Source of the DNA: Candidatus Eiseniibacteriota bacterium
Lineage (GTDB): Bacteria > Arandabacterota > Arandabacteria > JAGLYR01
Direction of reading: 5' to 3'
DNA length: 23,943 bases
Assembly: GCA_023132135.1 (NCBI GenBank)
Contig: JAGLYR010000085.1
Coordinates: 1-23,943 of the forward strand
Part shown: one piece after another, positions 8,601 through 16,301 of the stretch
Position numbering within the stretch: position 1 is the stretch's first letter
How the letters are laid out: each line of letters starts with the position of its first letter
Notes under the pieces: model-generated
Database searches by the model: none
What the model saw: the letters and a program-made list of their open reading frames with translations, nothing else
What the model was told of the DNA's origin: nothing
Position numbers and translations under genes: made by a program

Positions 8601-8731
8601 ATGAGCACAGCGCCGACGCCGGTGCCATCACGCGTTGCGAGGCCTTCATCGATAGTGTGAGGCATAGGATTCCTGTGGAAGCGGAACCCGAGAGGGCGGA
8701 GGAAATGGCCGCGCGCGAAACCAGAGTCTAG
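5684..8731 (+). CDS. Two-domain acyl-CoA dehydratase activase fused to DUF2229 region
   Basis: Activases of the BcrAD/BadFG/HgdC family use ATP and a bridging [4Fe-4S] cluster to inject low-potential electrons into 2-hydroxyacyl-CoA dehydratases or related enzymes. The 1015-residue product has two ASKHA ATPase modules in tandem. Module 1 has LDIGS (16-20), GTGGE, EMGGEDSKF, CAAGTGSF (Cys140) and RCSVF (Cys180). Module 2 has VDVGS (about 337), EIGGQDSKY, CAAGTGSF (Cys458) and RCTVF (Cys498). Both cluster-ligand cysteines are therefore kept in both modules, allowing an internal pseudo-dimer. Next come a four-Cys site (Cys616, 619, 623, 642) and a DUF2229/HgdB-like part from about 683 with CFPVK (Cys735), YSCPL (Cys777), CRPYNGCDPG and FKCGPDSF. 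I chose the ATG at 5684 over an upstream TTG because GGGGAGG precedes it and the activase fold begins right after. The substrate is unknown. Confidence 0.9.
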   Translation: MTRVKHQEEDFLALGLDIGSVSVNAVVMQSGGEVLEEHYTRLHGQPIETTIRVLEDILSRYPAERFGWVGVTGTGGEVVAKLLEGELVNEIVAQTNAVAMFHPDTRTLIEMGGEDSKFLTFKRTDDGRLLLDDFAMNTQCAAGTGSFLDQQASRMGLSIEEEFAGLAMKSEKPPRIAGRCSVFAKSDMIHLQQIGTPVHDIVAGLCFAVARNFKSAIARGKTFEKPIAFHGGVAANQGLVRAFEEILDLDKGELRVPEHYPSMGAIGAALSALENGTGPRPGAVRPAALREHLSNRKPSRKAHRPLSENWSIEDRRVAGSVRRLHPGDGKVDCFIGVDVGSLSTNVVAIDRDRNVLARRYLPTAGRPLEVVKRGLAEIAVEIADKVTVRGAASTGSGRYLTGDFIGADIVRNEITAQARGAIYANPNVDTIFEIGGQDSKYISIQNGVVVDFEMNKVCAAGTGSFLEEQAEKLGINIVEEFGKIALSAQTPGRLGDRCTVFMESDLVAHQQSGMEKDNLIAGLAYSIVYNYLNKVVRDHRIGDHIFFQGGVASNDAVVAAFEKIVGKKITVPQHHDVMGAIGAAILAMEAMADGRPSRFHGFDLSKRVYSTRTFTCKKCSNVCEIRQIRFGDERPHFYGARCEIYEVDQETKGENLADLFEERQRMLLGPYHDNPDGDPEATGPTVGFPRVLHFYELFPFWEAFFRTLGFRVVLSETTNPKIIHESSKVVVAETCFPVKIVHGHVLALAEKGVDFVFLPSVVNMEQAEEGFSNNYSCPLVQAAPYIIQAAFDIEKMGTRLLAGHVHFQDSRDLILKELAVIAKRAGVRGSRVKKAMAAGEAAQKQFVMACRARGREILEELGSEQLAAVIVCRPYNGCDPGINLSLPKKLKDLGVLAIPMDFLTLDYTGISNRFPNMYWRYGQRILSAIEMARKDPRLNIIYISNFKCGPDSFIEHFVREQMGEIPYLELEIDEHSADAGAITRCEAFIDSVRHRIPVEAEPERAEEMAARETRV

Positions 8732-8741
8732 CGAGGACAAG

Positions 8742-9953
8742 ATGGCAAACAGCAAGAACAACCGAGCGGTGTATATCCCCCCGATGTGCGATCACGCTTA
8801 CCCGCTGGCCGCGGCTTTCCGGCGGGCCGGCGTGAGGGCGGAGGTTCTGCCCGAGTCCAATGAGGAAACGTTGGAGTGGGGCCGCAAGTACTCGTCGGGG
8901 AAAGAGTGCTATCCCTTCATCGTGACGCTCGGGGACCTGATTCGGAAAGCAAAGGAGCCGGGATTCGACCCGGCCCGGTCCGCGTTCCTCATGCCGTCGG
9001 CTACCGGGCCCTGCCGGTTTGGCCAGTACAACGAGATGCACCGGATTATCCTGCGGCGTCTGGGGTATGGCGATGTGGAGATCCTCACTCCGGATTCCGG
9101 CAACTCGTATTCGGAATTCGGAGATGTGGGAACCGGATTCGAACGTATCGCGTGGCAGGGAATGACGGCCGTGGACATCATCCAGAAGCTGGTGTGGGAA
9201 ACGCGGCCCTACGAGAAAAGCTCTGGGGATACGGACCGGGTTTACCAGAAGGCCTTGGATTCCATTTGCGAGGTGATTGAATCGGGCGACGGGAAGGTTG
9301 TGGACATCATGCCCGACATCCGGGAGCTGTTTGACGCGATCCCGGTGGACAAATCAGAGCGCAGGCCTGTCATTGGTGCGGTGGGAGAGATCTTCCTGAG
9401 GAGCAACGCCTTCAGCAACTCCCACATCGTCCGCAAGCTGGAGGCGCTGGGAGCCGAGGTCTGGGTCACGCCCTTCACCGAATGGGTGTTCTACGTCAAC
9501 CAGCGGTACATGGAAGATTGCCTGAAAGACCGGCGGTACCTGGACTGGCTGAAGGGTTTCGTCAAGGATCGCGTTCAGAGGCATGACGAGCATCGGCTGG
9601 CCAAGCCGGTGGAAAATCTCCTTCTCAACCGGCATGAGCCCGGGACCAACGAGGTCCTGGCCAACAGTGCGCCCTACATGCACCGCTCCTTCGGGGGAGA
9701 AGCCATCCTTTCCATCGGGAAGGCTGTCGACTATGTCCAGCGCGACGTCTCCGGCATTGTCAATATCATGCCATTCTCCTGTCTCCCGGGAATGGTGGTT
9801 ACGGCGATTTCCAAGAAATTCCGCGAGGATTTCGGCGGGATTCCCTGGCTGAACATGACGTATGACGGGCAGGAGGAATCTGGTGCCCAGACGCGGCTCG
9901 AGGCCTTCGTCTACCAGGTGAACCAGTACCGCCTGCAGACTTCACAATCGTAG
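8742..9953 (+). CDS. HgdB-like Fe-S protein, 2-hydroxyacyl-CoA dehydratase/activase-related
   Basis: The 403-residue product resembles the C-terminal segment found fused to large activases in other anaerobes and belongs to the wider HgdB/BcrB-like group. That group includes double-cubane cluster proteins as well as dehydratase subunits. Likely cluster cysteines are PPMCDHAYP (Cys16), GKECYPF (Cys56), TGPCRFG (Cys91) and FSCLPGM (Cys347). The C-terminus has NMTYDGQEE, typical of the related family region. The start has GCGAGGA 5 nt upstream and lies 10 nt after the two-domain activase, so the two are surely co-translated. The split from the large activase is clean, with no frameshift remnant. 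It probably receives electrons from the upstream protein; the reaction is not known. Confidence 0.85.
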   Translation: MANSKNNRAVYIPPMCDHAYPLAAAFRRAGVRAEVLPESNEETLEWGRKYSSGKECYPFIVTLGDLIRKAKEPGFDPARSAFLMPSATGPCRFGQYNEMHRIILRRLGYGDVEILTPDSGNSYSEFGDVGTGFERIAWQGMTAVDIIQKLVWETRPYEKSSGDTDRVYQKALDSICEVIESGDGKVVDIMPDIRELFDAIPVDKSERRPVIGAVGEIFLRSNAFSNSHIVRKLEALGAEVWVTPFTEWVFYVNQRYMEDCLKDRRYLDWLKGFVKDRVQRHDEHRLAKPVENLLLNRHEPGTNEVLANSAPYMHRSFGGEAILSIGKAVDYVQRDVSGIVNIMPFSCLPGMVVTAISKKFREDFGGIPWLNMTYDGQEESGAQTRLEAFVYQVNQYRLQTSQS

Positions 9954-9987
9954 CAGCGCGAACAATGCGAATGGGTAATCGGTGACG

Positions 9988-10803
9988 ATGGCCCTGCACA
10001 CGGATACCCCATCTTCCGATGTTGATGAAACCGCTCTGGATCGGACACTTGGTGACGAGTGGTTCGACTGGAAGGGCGGGCTGGAAAAAGACGGGGGCGA
10101 CATTCGGGAGGGGAGATCTCTCTTCCTCGCTCTCTCCTTCGCGGTGGTGGCGATTGCCGTTCTTGCGGCGCTGTTTCTCTGGTTCCTCATCAGTCCCCGT
10201 TTGCTCCTCATTGGTCCGTGGCTCCACGGCATCACCCGAACGGTTGTCCTCGGAGGCCTGTTGATGTGGGTGGGCTGGTACGGGCTCACGGTGGCTTCGG
10301 TGCTCCTGGAGACTCAGGTTCTTGTCGGGCACGGACCGCGGCAGCGCCTCATCAACGCCATCGTTCCGTGGGCTGTGCGGGTGGGGAAGCTGGTTGGGGT
10401 TTCCCGGGACCGGGTGTCCAACTCCTTTGTGAAGGTCAGCAATTCAGTGGCCCGTGCTACTGGAAGGCGCGTGGACTCCGGCGAACTCCTTCTCTTGCTG
10501 CCGAGGTGTCTGACCGGTGAGATCCGGCGGGAGGTCCTGGATCTGGGCAAGTCATACGGGTGCAGGATTTCAACGGCCAGCGGTGGAAGTGTCGCCCGGC
10601 TGCAGATCGATCGCCTGAAGCCTCGGGCCATCATCACCATGGCCTGTGAGCGGGACCTGGTGAGCGGGATTCATGATGTGGCGCCCGAGATCCCCGTGAT
10701 TGCCATCCCGAATCGGCGCCCCAGAGGTCCGTGCAAGGATACGGAGGTCAACCTGGAGGAAATCCGGGAGGCCATCTGCCTTTGCTTGGGGGCCGCACAA
10801 TGA
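9988..10803 (+). CDS. DUF116 family membrane protein
   Basis: The 271-residue product has an acidic N-terminal region, two hydrophobic spans (about residues 44-68 and 81-105) and a cytosolic C-terminal domain with conserved-looking cysteines: LLPRCLTG, YGCRIST, ACERDLVSG and GPCKDTEV. This architecture matches the DUF116 family, whose function is not established. The cysteine pattern suggests metal or Fe-S binding. An alternative GTG start lies 6 nt upstream (9982), and neither start has a strong ribosome-binding site. It sits 34 nt after the HgdB-like gene and 39 nt before the next gene, consistent with one operon. A membrane anchor for the activase assembly is a guess. Confidence 0.75.
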   Translation: MALHTDTPSSDVDETALDRTLGDEWFDWKGGLEKDGGDIREGRSLFLALSFAVVAIAVLAALFLWFLISPRLLLIGPWLHGITRTVVLGGLLMWVGWYGLTVASVLLETQVLVGHGPRQRLINAIVPWAVRVGKLVGVSRDRVSNSFVKVSNSVARATGRRVDSGELLLLLPRCLTGEIRREVLDLGKSYGCRISTASGGSVARLQIDRLKPRAIITMACERDLVSGIHDVAPEIPVIAIPNRRPRGPCKDTEVNLEEIREAICLCLGAAQ

Positions 10804-10842
10804 CGGCAAGGTTCCACACTACCGGTAGAGAGGATATTGCCC

Positions 10843-11598
10843 GTGGTGTCTAAGCGGCGCATCGGATTCGTCGGGTGTCCCCCGGAGGATGTAATGGAGG
10901 AGATCCGCCGGCAGGATCTCGTCGACCTCGACAATCTTTACCCGGGTGTCCCGGTTTCCAGCGACAGTGTCCTTCCCAGAACCACGTGCCGGATCATCAG
11001 GCGAATCTACGACAACGCGCTCTTCATGAATCTCGACGAAATAGTCATCGACGAAGGATACGGAAAGTGCGATTCCGCCCGGGCGATTGCTTCGATCCTC
11101 GAGGACAGGCTCCCGATTCCCGTCCGGCGTACCCGGAATGTATCTTCGGAAGGCAGGGGTACGCCCGTGTCCGATTCAGCGCTGGCTCTACGGGAGAAAG
11201 TGGAGATGATTCTCAGCGATTTCGTCCGGCCGGTGGAGCGGTCCGTGATTGCGGAGCCTCACCCGGCGGTGGCGGTCTGGGGTGTTCCCTGCTCCGATTT
11301 CTTACTCTACGATCTGTTTCCCGACGGTACGAAGATTCTGGGGTGGACCCGGTGTTTTGAGAATCGTACGCCCGCAGACGATGAGCTGGAGCAGATGATT
11401 GATCCCGCCGTTCCCACCGTTTTCTTCGCGCAGATGTTCTGTCACAAGAACGCATTGGCCAAACACCTGGCCGGGGTGCACGGGGGGCTGTATCTTGACA
11501 TCGACGGTCAGGTTACACTTCCCATTCGGGCCAAGGTCGAGGCATTTCTCCATTTCCGTGTTGGGAACCGGGAGCGGGGAAGACGGGAGGCGGGCTAG
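10843..11598 (+). CDS. Unrecognised six-cysteine protein in the activase cluster
   Basis: I do not recognise this 251-residue family. The GTG at 10843 fits best, as AGAGAGGA lies 8 nt upstream; TTG 10837 and GTG 10846 are alternatives. The N-terminal half has GFVGCPPED (Cys12), RTTCRII (Cys49) and DEGYGKCDSARAI (Cys76), with a beta-alpha look of a nucleotide- or cofactor-binding fold. The C-terminal half has WGVPCSDF (Cys150), WTRCFENRT (Cys171) and QMFCHKNALAKH (Cys200). Six spaced cysteines suit Fe-S or metal binding. No membrane span or signal peptide is seen. Its stop codon shares one base with the start of the divergent activase (TAGTG), so the two are translationally coupled and probably work together. 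Confidence 0.8.
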   Translation: MVSKRRIGFVGCPPEDVMEEIRRQDLVDLDNLYPGVPVSSDSVLPRTTCRIIRRIYDNALFMNLDEIVIDEGYGKCDSARAIASILEDRLPIPVRRTRNVSSEGRGTPVSDSALALREKVEMILSDFVRPVERSVIAEPHPAVAVWGVPCSDFLLYDLFPDGTKILGWTRCFENRTPADDELEQMIDPAVPTVFFAQMFCHKNALAKHLAGVHGGLYLDIDGQVTLPIRAKVEAFLHFRVGNRERGRREAG

Positions 11599-12257
11599 TG
11601 CGGTTGGCGGATTTCGGAACCACGTGGACGAAGTGGTACGACACGGAGACGAAGTCGTACGGGGTGGTCCGCACGTCCGAGGTCGATTTCCGCGCTGCCG
11701 TGGGGACGGGACACAACATCCGCTCCCGTGCAGACCGGATGATCAATGAGCTGGTCGCGCTTGCCGAGGGCGGCCTGAAGCGGATTCCGGAGCCGGACTT
11801 CGTGCTGGTGGACGTGGGATCGCGGGAAATCAAGTATGTCCGGTTCGAGAACCGTCGACTCAAGGAGATGAACTGGTCCACATCCTGTGCCGCTCTCACA
11901 GGATTCACCCTGGAGCTCTTGGGCAGCTACTTCCGGCTGGACTTCGATCACATCCGGCCGGCGAAGCAATCGGTTCCGGTGACCTGCGGGGTTTTGGGGA
12001 TGGAGCAGATCTTCGAGCTGGTCGGCTCAGGCGTCTCCGAGGCCGATGCCGTTGCCCGGTTCACCCGAGGTCTGGCGGAGAATGCGCTTCGGTTCTCGGG
12101 GAACCCGGAGCACCTGTATCTGTCCGGTGGAATGACGAGTAATGCGTTGTTTTGTAAGAGCTTCCCGCTAGGAGTTGAAGTGATATCTCTGGGTCGGTTC
12201 GTCCTCGTGGAGGGGCTGATGTCCGGAGAGGGCGTGATTGACGCTGGTTGTCCATGA
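11598..12257 (+). CDS. Small divergent activase-like ATPase (ASKHA fold)
   Basis: The 219-residue product resembles a shortened BcrAD/BadFG activase. DFGTTWTKW (5-13) matches the phosphate-1 loop, VDVGSREIKYV (71-81) the second phosphate loop usually written D(I/V)GGQDSKY, and LSGGMTSNALF the later phosphate/adenosine motif. The two cysteines expected to hold a bridging [4Fe-4S] cluster appear as STSCAALTG (Cys97) and VPVTCGVLG (Cys130). However, the usual CAAGTG becomes CAALTG, and the usual Cys-Thr-Val-Phe is lost. It is therefore either a specialised electron-transfer ATPase or a degenerate partner. The GTG start overlaps the preceding stop by one base and has GGGAGG 7 nt upstream. It is the last gene of the cluster before a new promoter. 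Confidence 0.72.
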   Translation: MRLADFGTTWTKWYDTETKSYGVVRTSEVDFRAAVGTGHNIRSRADRMINELVALAEGGLKRIPEPDFVLVDVGSREIKYVRFENRRLKEMNWSTSCAALTGFTLELLGSYFRLDFDHIRPAKQSVPVTCGVLGMEQIFELVGSGVSEADAVARFTRGLAENALRFSGNPEHLYLSGGMTSNALFCKSFPLGVEVISLGRFVLVEGLMSGEGVIDAGCP

Positions 12258-12265
12258 GTCAGGGA

Positions 12266-12294
12266 TTGACACAGGAGGCGCTGAGGGCTATAGT
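12266..12294 (+). promoter_or_regulatory. Strong sigma70-type promoter for the vor operon
   Basis: A perfect TTGACA (12266-12271), a 17-nt spacer and TATAGT (12289-12294, five of six consensus bases) precede the ferredoxin gene by about 50 nt. The transcription start would be near 12301. This separates the oxidoreductase operon from the activase cluster, although read-through from upstream is likely because no terminator is visible. Confidence 0.65.
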
Positions 12295-12341
12295 AACCTG
12301 TTTTGTGAAGACCAAGGCCTTTTGCAACGGAATGGAGCGTC

Positions 12342-12590
12342 ATGGCGAAGGAGACCGGAGTCCTGAAGGAAGCGTGTGTCGTAATCGACGCGGAGGAGTG
12401 CAAGGCGTGCTACCTGTGTGTGCACCACTGTCCCCAACAGGTGATTGAAGTATCTGAGGGAATCAACCGCAAGGGGTTCCACCCTGCGCGGTACAAGGGG
12501 ACCGGTTGCACCGGTTGCGGCATTTGCTTCTATGCCTGTCCGGAACCATCAGCGATCACCGTGTACCGCAAGGGTGCCGTCAAACAGTGA
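12342..12590 (+). CDS. vorD: 2[4Fe-4S] ferredoxin, delta subunit of 2-oxoacid:ferredoxin oxidoreductase
   Basis: The 82-residue product has two classical cluster-binding sets: Cys20-x2-Cys23-x2-Cys26-x3-Cys30-Pro and Cys56-x2-Cys59-x2-Cys62-x3-Cys66-Pro. Size, spacing and position directly before the alpha subunit identify it as the electron-carrying delta subunit of a Vor/Kor-type complex. It passes electrons from the TPP/Fe-S core to external ferredoxin. A GGAG-type site lies a few bases before the ATG. The next gene begins 13 nt after its stop. Confidence 0.9.
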   Translation: MAKETGVLKEACVVIDAEECKACYLCVHHCPQQVIEVSEGINRKGFHPARYKGTGCTGCGICFYACPEPSAITVYRKGAVKQ

Positions 12591-12603
12591 GGGGATAGAA
12601 CGG

Positions 12604-13653
12604 ATGGCGAGGCAGCTGATCAAGGGAAACGAAGCCGTGGTGAAGGGCGCGATTCTGGCCGGGTGCCGGTATTTCTTCGGATACCCGATTACGCCGGCCA
12701 GCGAAATCGCTCACGCCGCGGCCCTGTACATGCCGGAAGTGGGGGGGACGTTCATCCAGGCCGAGTCGGAGATTGCGGCCATCCAGATGGTGTACGGTGC
12801 GGCCTGCGCCGGAGCCCGGGTGATGACGGCCTCGTCGGGCCCGGGCATAAGTCTGAAATGCGAGGGCATCTCCTACATGGCCGGTGCCGAGCTTCCCGGC
12901 GTCATTATCGACGTGATGCGCGGGGGGCCCGGTCTGGGTAATATCGCTCCCGACCAAGGCGACTACAACCAGATTGTGAAGGGCGGCGGCCATGGGAACT
13001 ATCACGTCATAGCCTTGGCGCCCAACAGCTGTCAGGAAATGTGCGATCTGACAGCACTGGCTTTCGATCTGGCCGACAAGTACAGGAACCCGGTAGTCGT
13101 TCTCAGCGATGCTTTCATCGGACAGATGATGGAACCCGTGGAGTTTCCGGAGGCCAGGCCGGCGCCGCCCGAAAAACCCTGGAGAGTGGGTGGGACCCGG
13201 GAAACGAGGAACAACCTTGTCACCTCTATCGAGATGGTTCCTGAGGAACAGGAAGAACACGTCCGGCATCTGATTCGCAAGTACGACGAAGTCGAGGAGA
13301 ACGAGACCCGGCACGAAACCTACAAGGTGGATGGCGCTGACACGCTTCTGGTGGGCTACGGTGTTGTCTCCCGGGTGCTCCAGAGCGCCGTGGACCAGGC
13401 GCGGGAACAGGGAATGAATGTGGGGCTCTTCCGTCCCATTACACTGTGGCCGTTCCCGAAGGAGGAGCTGAGGGCCCTTGCCCGGAAGGTGAACCGGATC
13501 CACGTTGTGGAGATGAGCTTCGGCCAGATGGTGGACGATGTCCGGCTGACTGTGGGGTCGGATGCCAAGGTCGATTTCTACGGCCGGTATGGCGGTGTGG
13601 TTCCCTCAGTCGAGGAGATTCTGGACAACGTGCTGGCGCCTACGGAGGTTTAG
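12604..13653 (+). CDS. vorB: 2-oxoacid:ferredoxin oxidoreductase alpha subunit, VorB-like
   Basis: The 349-residue product carries the pyrimidine-binding and domain III regions of pyruvate/2-oxoacid:ferredoxin oxidoreductases. [20 protein letters not shown] and YPITPASEI start it, followed by [11 protein letters not shown] with the TPP-activating Glu. [20 protein letters not shown] and [19 protein letters not shown] closely resemble the 3-methyl-2-oxobutanoate (VorB) branch rather than KorA, so branched-chain 2-oxoacids are the likely substrates. That call rests on family resemblance only. The start ATG at 12604 has GAGGGG upstream. It is co-transcribed with the ferredoxin subunit and the fused beta-gamma subunit. 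Confidence 0.9.
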   Translation: MARQLIKGNEAVVKGAILAGCRYFFGYPITPASEIAHAAALYMPEVGGTFIQAESEIAAIQMVYGAACAGARVMTASSGPGISLKCEGISYMAGAELPGVIIDVMRGGPGLGNIAPDQGDYNQIVKGGGHGNYHVIALAPNSCQEMCDLTALAFDLADKYRNPVVVLSDAFIGQMMEPVEFPEARPAPPEKPWRVGGTRETRNNLVTSIEMVPEEQEEHVRHLIRKYDEVEENETRHETYKVDGADTLLVGYGVVSRVLQSAVDQAREQGMNVGLFRPITLWPFPKEELRALARKVNRIHVVEMSFGQMVDDVRLTVGSDAKVDFYGRYGGVVPSVEEILDNVLAPTEV

Positions 13654-13657
13654 CAAC

Positions 13658-15088
13658 ATGGCATCCAAAATCCTGAAGAAACCCGACTCCTTTTTCGAGA
13701 GCTTCTCGCGCCGTTCCGGGCCGGACAAGGTTTCCACGCACTACTGCCCGGGCTGCGGGCACGGCGTGCTTCACAAGCTCATTGCCGAGGCGGCCGACGA
13801 TCTCGGCATCCAGGATCGCTGTGTTTTCATCAACCCGGTGGGGTGCAGCGTGTTTGCCTACTTCTACCTGGATTTCGGAAACATCCAGGTAGCTCACGGG
13901 CGGGCTCCAGCGGTGGCTACGGCAGTCAAGCGTGTGCATCCGCATGCCATTGTGATCAGCTACCAGGGGGACGGTGATCTTGCGGCCATCGGGGGCAATA
14001 ACATCCTGCAGGCGGCGAATCGTGGAGAAAACATCACCGTGTTCTTCGTCAACAACGCCATCTACGGAATGACGGGCGGGCAGCTGGCACCCACGTCTCT
14101 CATCGGGCAGAGAACGGCGACCACACCGAGGGGCCGCAGTGCCGAGAACGACGGGTACCCGATGCGCGTGTGCGAGCTCCTGGCTACCTTGGAAGGACCA
14201 ACCTACATTGAGCGAACCTCACTGCGGACCCCGAAGCTCACCCAGAAAACGAGGAAGGCGATCCGGAAAGCTCTCCAGTACCAGATGGAGAACCGGGGTT
14301 TCTCCCTGGTCGAGATCCTCTCGCCCTGCCCGACGGGATGGAAGGTGGATCCCGTGAAATCCCTCGACTGGATGGAGCAGCAGCTGGAAGCTTACTTCCA
14401 GCTGGGGGTCTTCAAGGATGTGGGGGATGAGCGGCCTGCGAAAGCCGATCCCGAGCGGGATCTCTGGAGTGCGAACTATGGGACTGCCATCGATCTGCCC
14501 ACCGATCTGGACGCGAAGCTCCCGGAGGCGAGCCCGGCCCCGAAGTACCGCAACCCGTCACTGAAGATCGCCGGGTTCGGCGGCCAGGGAGTTCTCCTGC
14601 TGGGCTACACTCTGGCCGAAGCCGGCATGCTGTCGGGGTATCACGTCACGTGGATTCCGTCCTATGGGCCGGAGATGCGGGGCGGAACGGCGAACTGCCA
14701 GGTGGGGATCAGCGAGGAGAGAATCGGTTCCCCCATCGTATCCAATCCGAGTGTCCTGATTGCCACAAACCTCCCGTCCATGGATCGCTTTGAGCCCGAG
14801 ATCCGGGAAGGGGGGCTCCTGCTCTATGACAGATCTCTCATCGACCGGAAGCCCAACCGGACCGATATCGAATCCATCGCGATTCCGGCCACGAGCGTAG
14901 CCGATGAGCTGGGGAACTCACGGGCCGCCAACATGGTGATGCTGGGCGCCTACATCGGAAAGACGGGTCTTCTCTCAAGGGAGTCCGTGATGGAGGCTCT
15001 CGATCTTGTGATCAAGCGCAAGAATCTCATAGATCTCAATATCAAGGCGATAGACAAGGGCATCGAGTACGGAAGGGGCGCGCGGTGA
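13658..15088 (+). CDS. Fused beta-gamma subunit of 2-oxoacid:ferredoxin oxidoreductase
   Basis: This 476-residue protein joins two subunits that are often separate genes. Residues 1 to about 250 are the TPP-binding beta subunit: HYCPGCGHG (Cys30, Cys33), NPVGCSVF, then GDGD (104-107) with NN (132-133) as the Mg-TPP motif, and IYGMTGGQ. A linker of about 50 residues leads to the gamma domain from about residue 300: [41 protein letters not shown]. With the two upstream genes this completes a VorDBAC-type complex that makes acyl-CoA, CO2 and reduced ferredoxin from 2-oxoacids. An ACGGAGG site precedes the ATG, and only 4 nt separate it from vorB. Confidence 0.92.
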   Translation: MASKILKKPDSFFESFSRRSGPDKVSTHYCPGCGHGVLHKLIAEAADDLGIQDRCVFINPVGCSVFAYFYLDFGNIQVAHGRAPAVATAVKRVHPHAIVISYQGDGDLAAIGGNNILQAANRGENITVFFVNNAIYGMTGGQLAPTSLIGQRTATTPRGRSAENDGYPMRVCELLATLEGPTYIERTSLRTPKLTQKTRKAIRKALQYQMENRGFSLVEILSPCPTGWKVDPVKSLDWMEQQLEAYFQLGVFKDVGDERPAKADPERDLWSANYGTAIDLPTDLDAKLPEASPAPKYRNPSLKIAGFGGQGVLLLGYTLAEAGMLSGYHVTWIPSYGPEMRGGTANCQVGISEERIGSPIVSNPSVLIATNLPSMDRFEPEIREGGLLLYDRSLIDRKPNRTDIESIAIPATSVADELGNSRAANMVMLGAYIGKTGLLSRESVMEALDLVIKRKNLIDLNIKAIDKGIEYGRGAR

Positions 15089-15128
15089 TGGAGTGCCCCG
15101 CAGTCAGCCTCCCGAAGGAGCGAAACCT

Positions 15129-16301
15129 ATGAAACTGGCAAAACGGATGGCAAGATTGGGTACGGAGACGGCCTTTGTCGTACTGGCCCGGGCCAAGCAG
15201 CTGGAGCGTGAAGGCAAGGACATGGTCCACCTGGAGATCGGCGAGCCGGATTTCGACACAGCTCCCAACATCGTGGAGGCGTGCATCCAGGCCCTGAGAG
15301 ATGGGTATCACCACTACAATCCCTCGGCCGGGATCCCGGAACTGAGGGAGGCCTTGGCCGGAAAGGTGGGAGCCAACCGGGGGATCACAGTGTCCCCGGA
15401 AGAGGTGGTGGTCTGCCCGGGCGGGAAGCCCATCATCTTCAACACCATCGTCGCTCTGGTCGACGAAGGTGACGAAGTGATCTATCCCAACCCCGGGTAT
15501 CCCATCTATGAGTCGGTAATCAACTTCGTGGGCGCCAAGGCCGTGCCTCTGGTCCTCCGGGAGGACAGGGGTTTTTCCTTCGATGCCAACGAGCTCAAGG
15601 ATCTTATTACACCCAGGACCAAAATGCTCATCGTCAACTCGCCTCAGAATCCCACGGGATCGGTTCTCTCCAGGGAAGATATCGAGGCCATCGCAGAGCT
15701 GGCCGTTGAGCACGATCTGATCGTGCTGTCCGACGAGGTGTACATGGAAATCCTCTACGAGGGAGAGCACGTGAGCATCGCCGCTCTGCCGGGGATGAAG
15801 GAGAGAACCATCATCCTCGATGCCGCGTCGAAGACCTATGCAATGACAGGCTGGCGGCTGGGGTACGGAATCATGAGAAAAGAGTGGGCCGAGCCGGTGG
15901 CGCAGCTCCTGACCAACAGCGTATCCTGCACTACCACGTTTGTCCAACGGGCCATGCTGGAGGCCGTCAACGGACCGCAGGACGCCGTCAGACATATGGT
16001 CGAGGAGTTCCGCAACCGCCGCCAGGTGATCGTGGATGGCCTGAACGAGATCGAAGATATCACCTGCGCCATGCCCAAGGGAGCTTTCTACGCCTTCCCA
16101 AACATCACGAAGACGGGTTTCGCATCCGAGGAAATGGAACGCATGCTCCTGGAGGAAGCGGGGGTGGCGGGCCTGTCGGGTACGGCCTTCGGCGAGCATG
16201 GGCAAGGCTATATCCGTTTTTCCTACGCCAATTCGGTGGAGAACATCGAGAAAGCGCTGATGCGGATCAGGGATCTCCTTGCCAAGAAGAAGGTCAAATG
16301 A
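15129..16301 (+). CDS. Class I/II PLP-dependent aminotransferase
   Basis: The 390-residue product has the full fold-type I set: substrate loop EIGEPDFDT, YNPSAGIPELREA, PGGKPIIFN, NSPQNPTGS (Asn174), LSDEVYMEI (Asp202), the PLP lysine in AASKTYAMTGWRLGY (Lys235), and the carboxylate-binding Arg363 in YIRFSYA. It moves amino groups between amino acids and 2-oxoacids in the cytosol. AAGGAG lies 8 nt before the ATG. Being in line with vor genes, it probably supplies or consumes the oxidoreductase's 2-oxoacid substrates. The exact amino acid cannot be read from the sequence. Its stop overlaps the rarA start (ATGA). Confidence 0.9.
   Translation: MKLAKRMARLGTETAFVVLARAKQLEREGKDMVHLEIGEPDFDTAPNIVEACIQALRDGYHHYNPSAGIPELREALAGKVGANRGITVSPEEVVVCPGGKPIIFNTIVALVDEGDEVIYPNPGYPIYESVINFVGAKAVPLVLREDRGFSFDANELKDLITPRTKMLIVNSPQNPTGSVLSREDIEAIAELAVEHDLIVLSDEVYMEILYEGEHVSIAALPGMKERTIILDAASKTYAMTGWRLGYGIMRKEWAEPVAQLLTNSVSCTTTFVQRAMLEAVNGPQDAVRHMVEEFRNRRQVIVDGLNEIEDITCAMPKGAFYAFPNITKTGFASEEMERMLLEEAGVAGLSGTAFGEHGQGYIRFSYANSVENIEKALMRIRDLLAKKKVK

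Noticed and set aside
6494-8761. 755-codon open frame on the - strand
   Set aside because: It lies wholly opposite the activase gene, whose domains are clearly recognisable. The frame is open because of GC-rich codon use, and its product shows no known motif.
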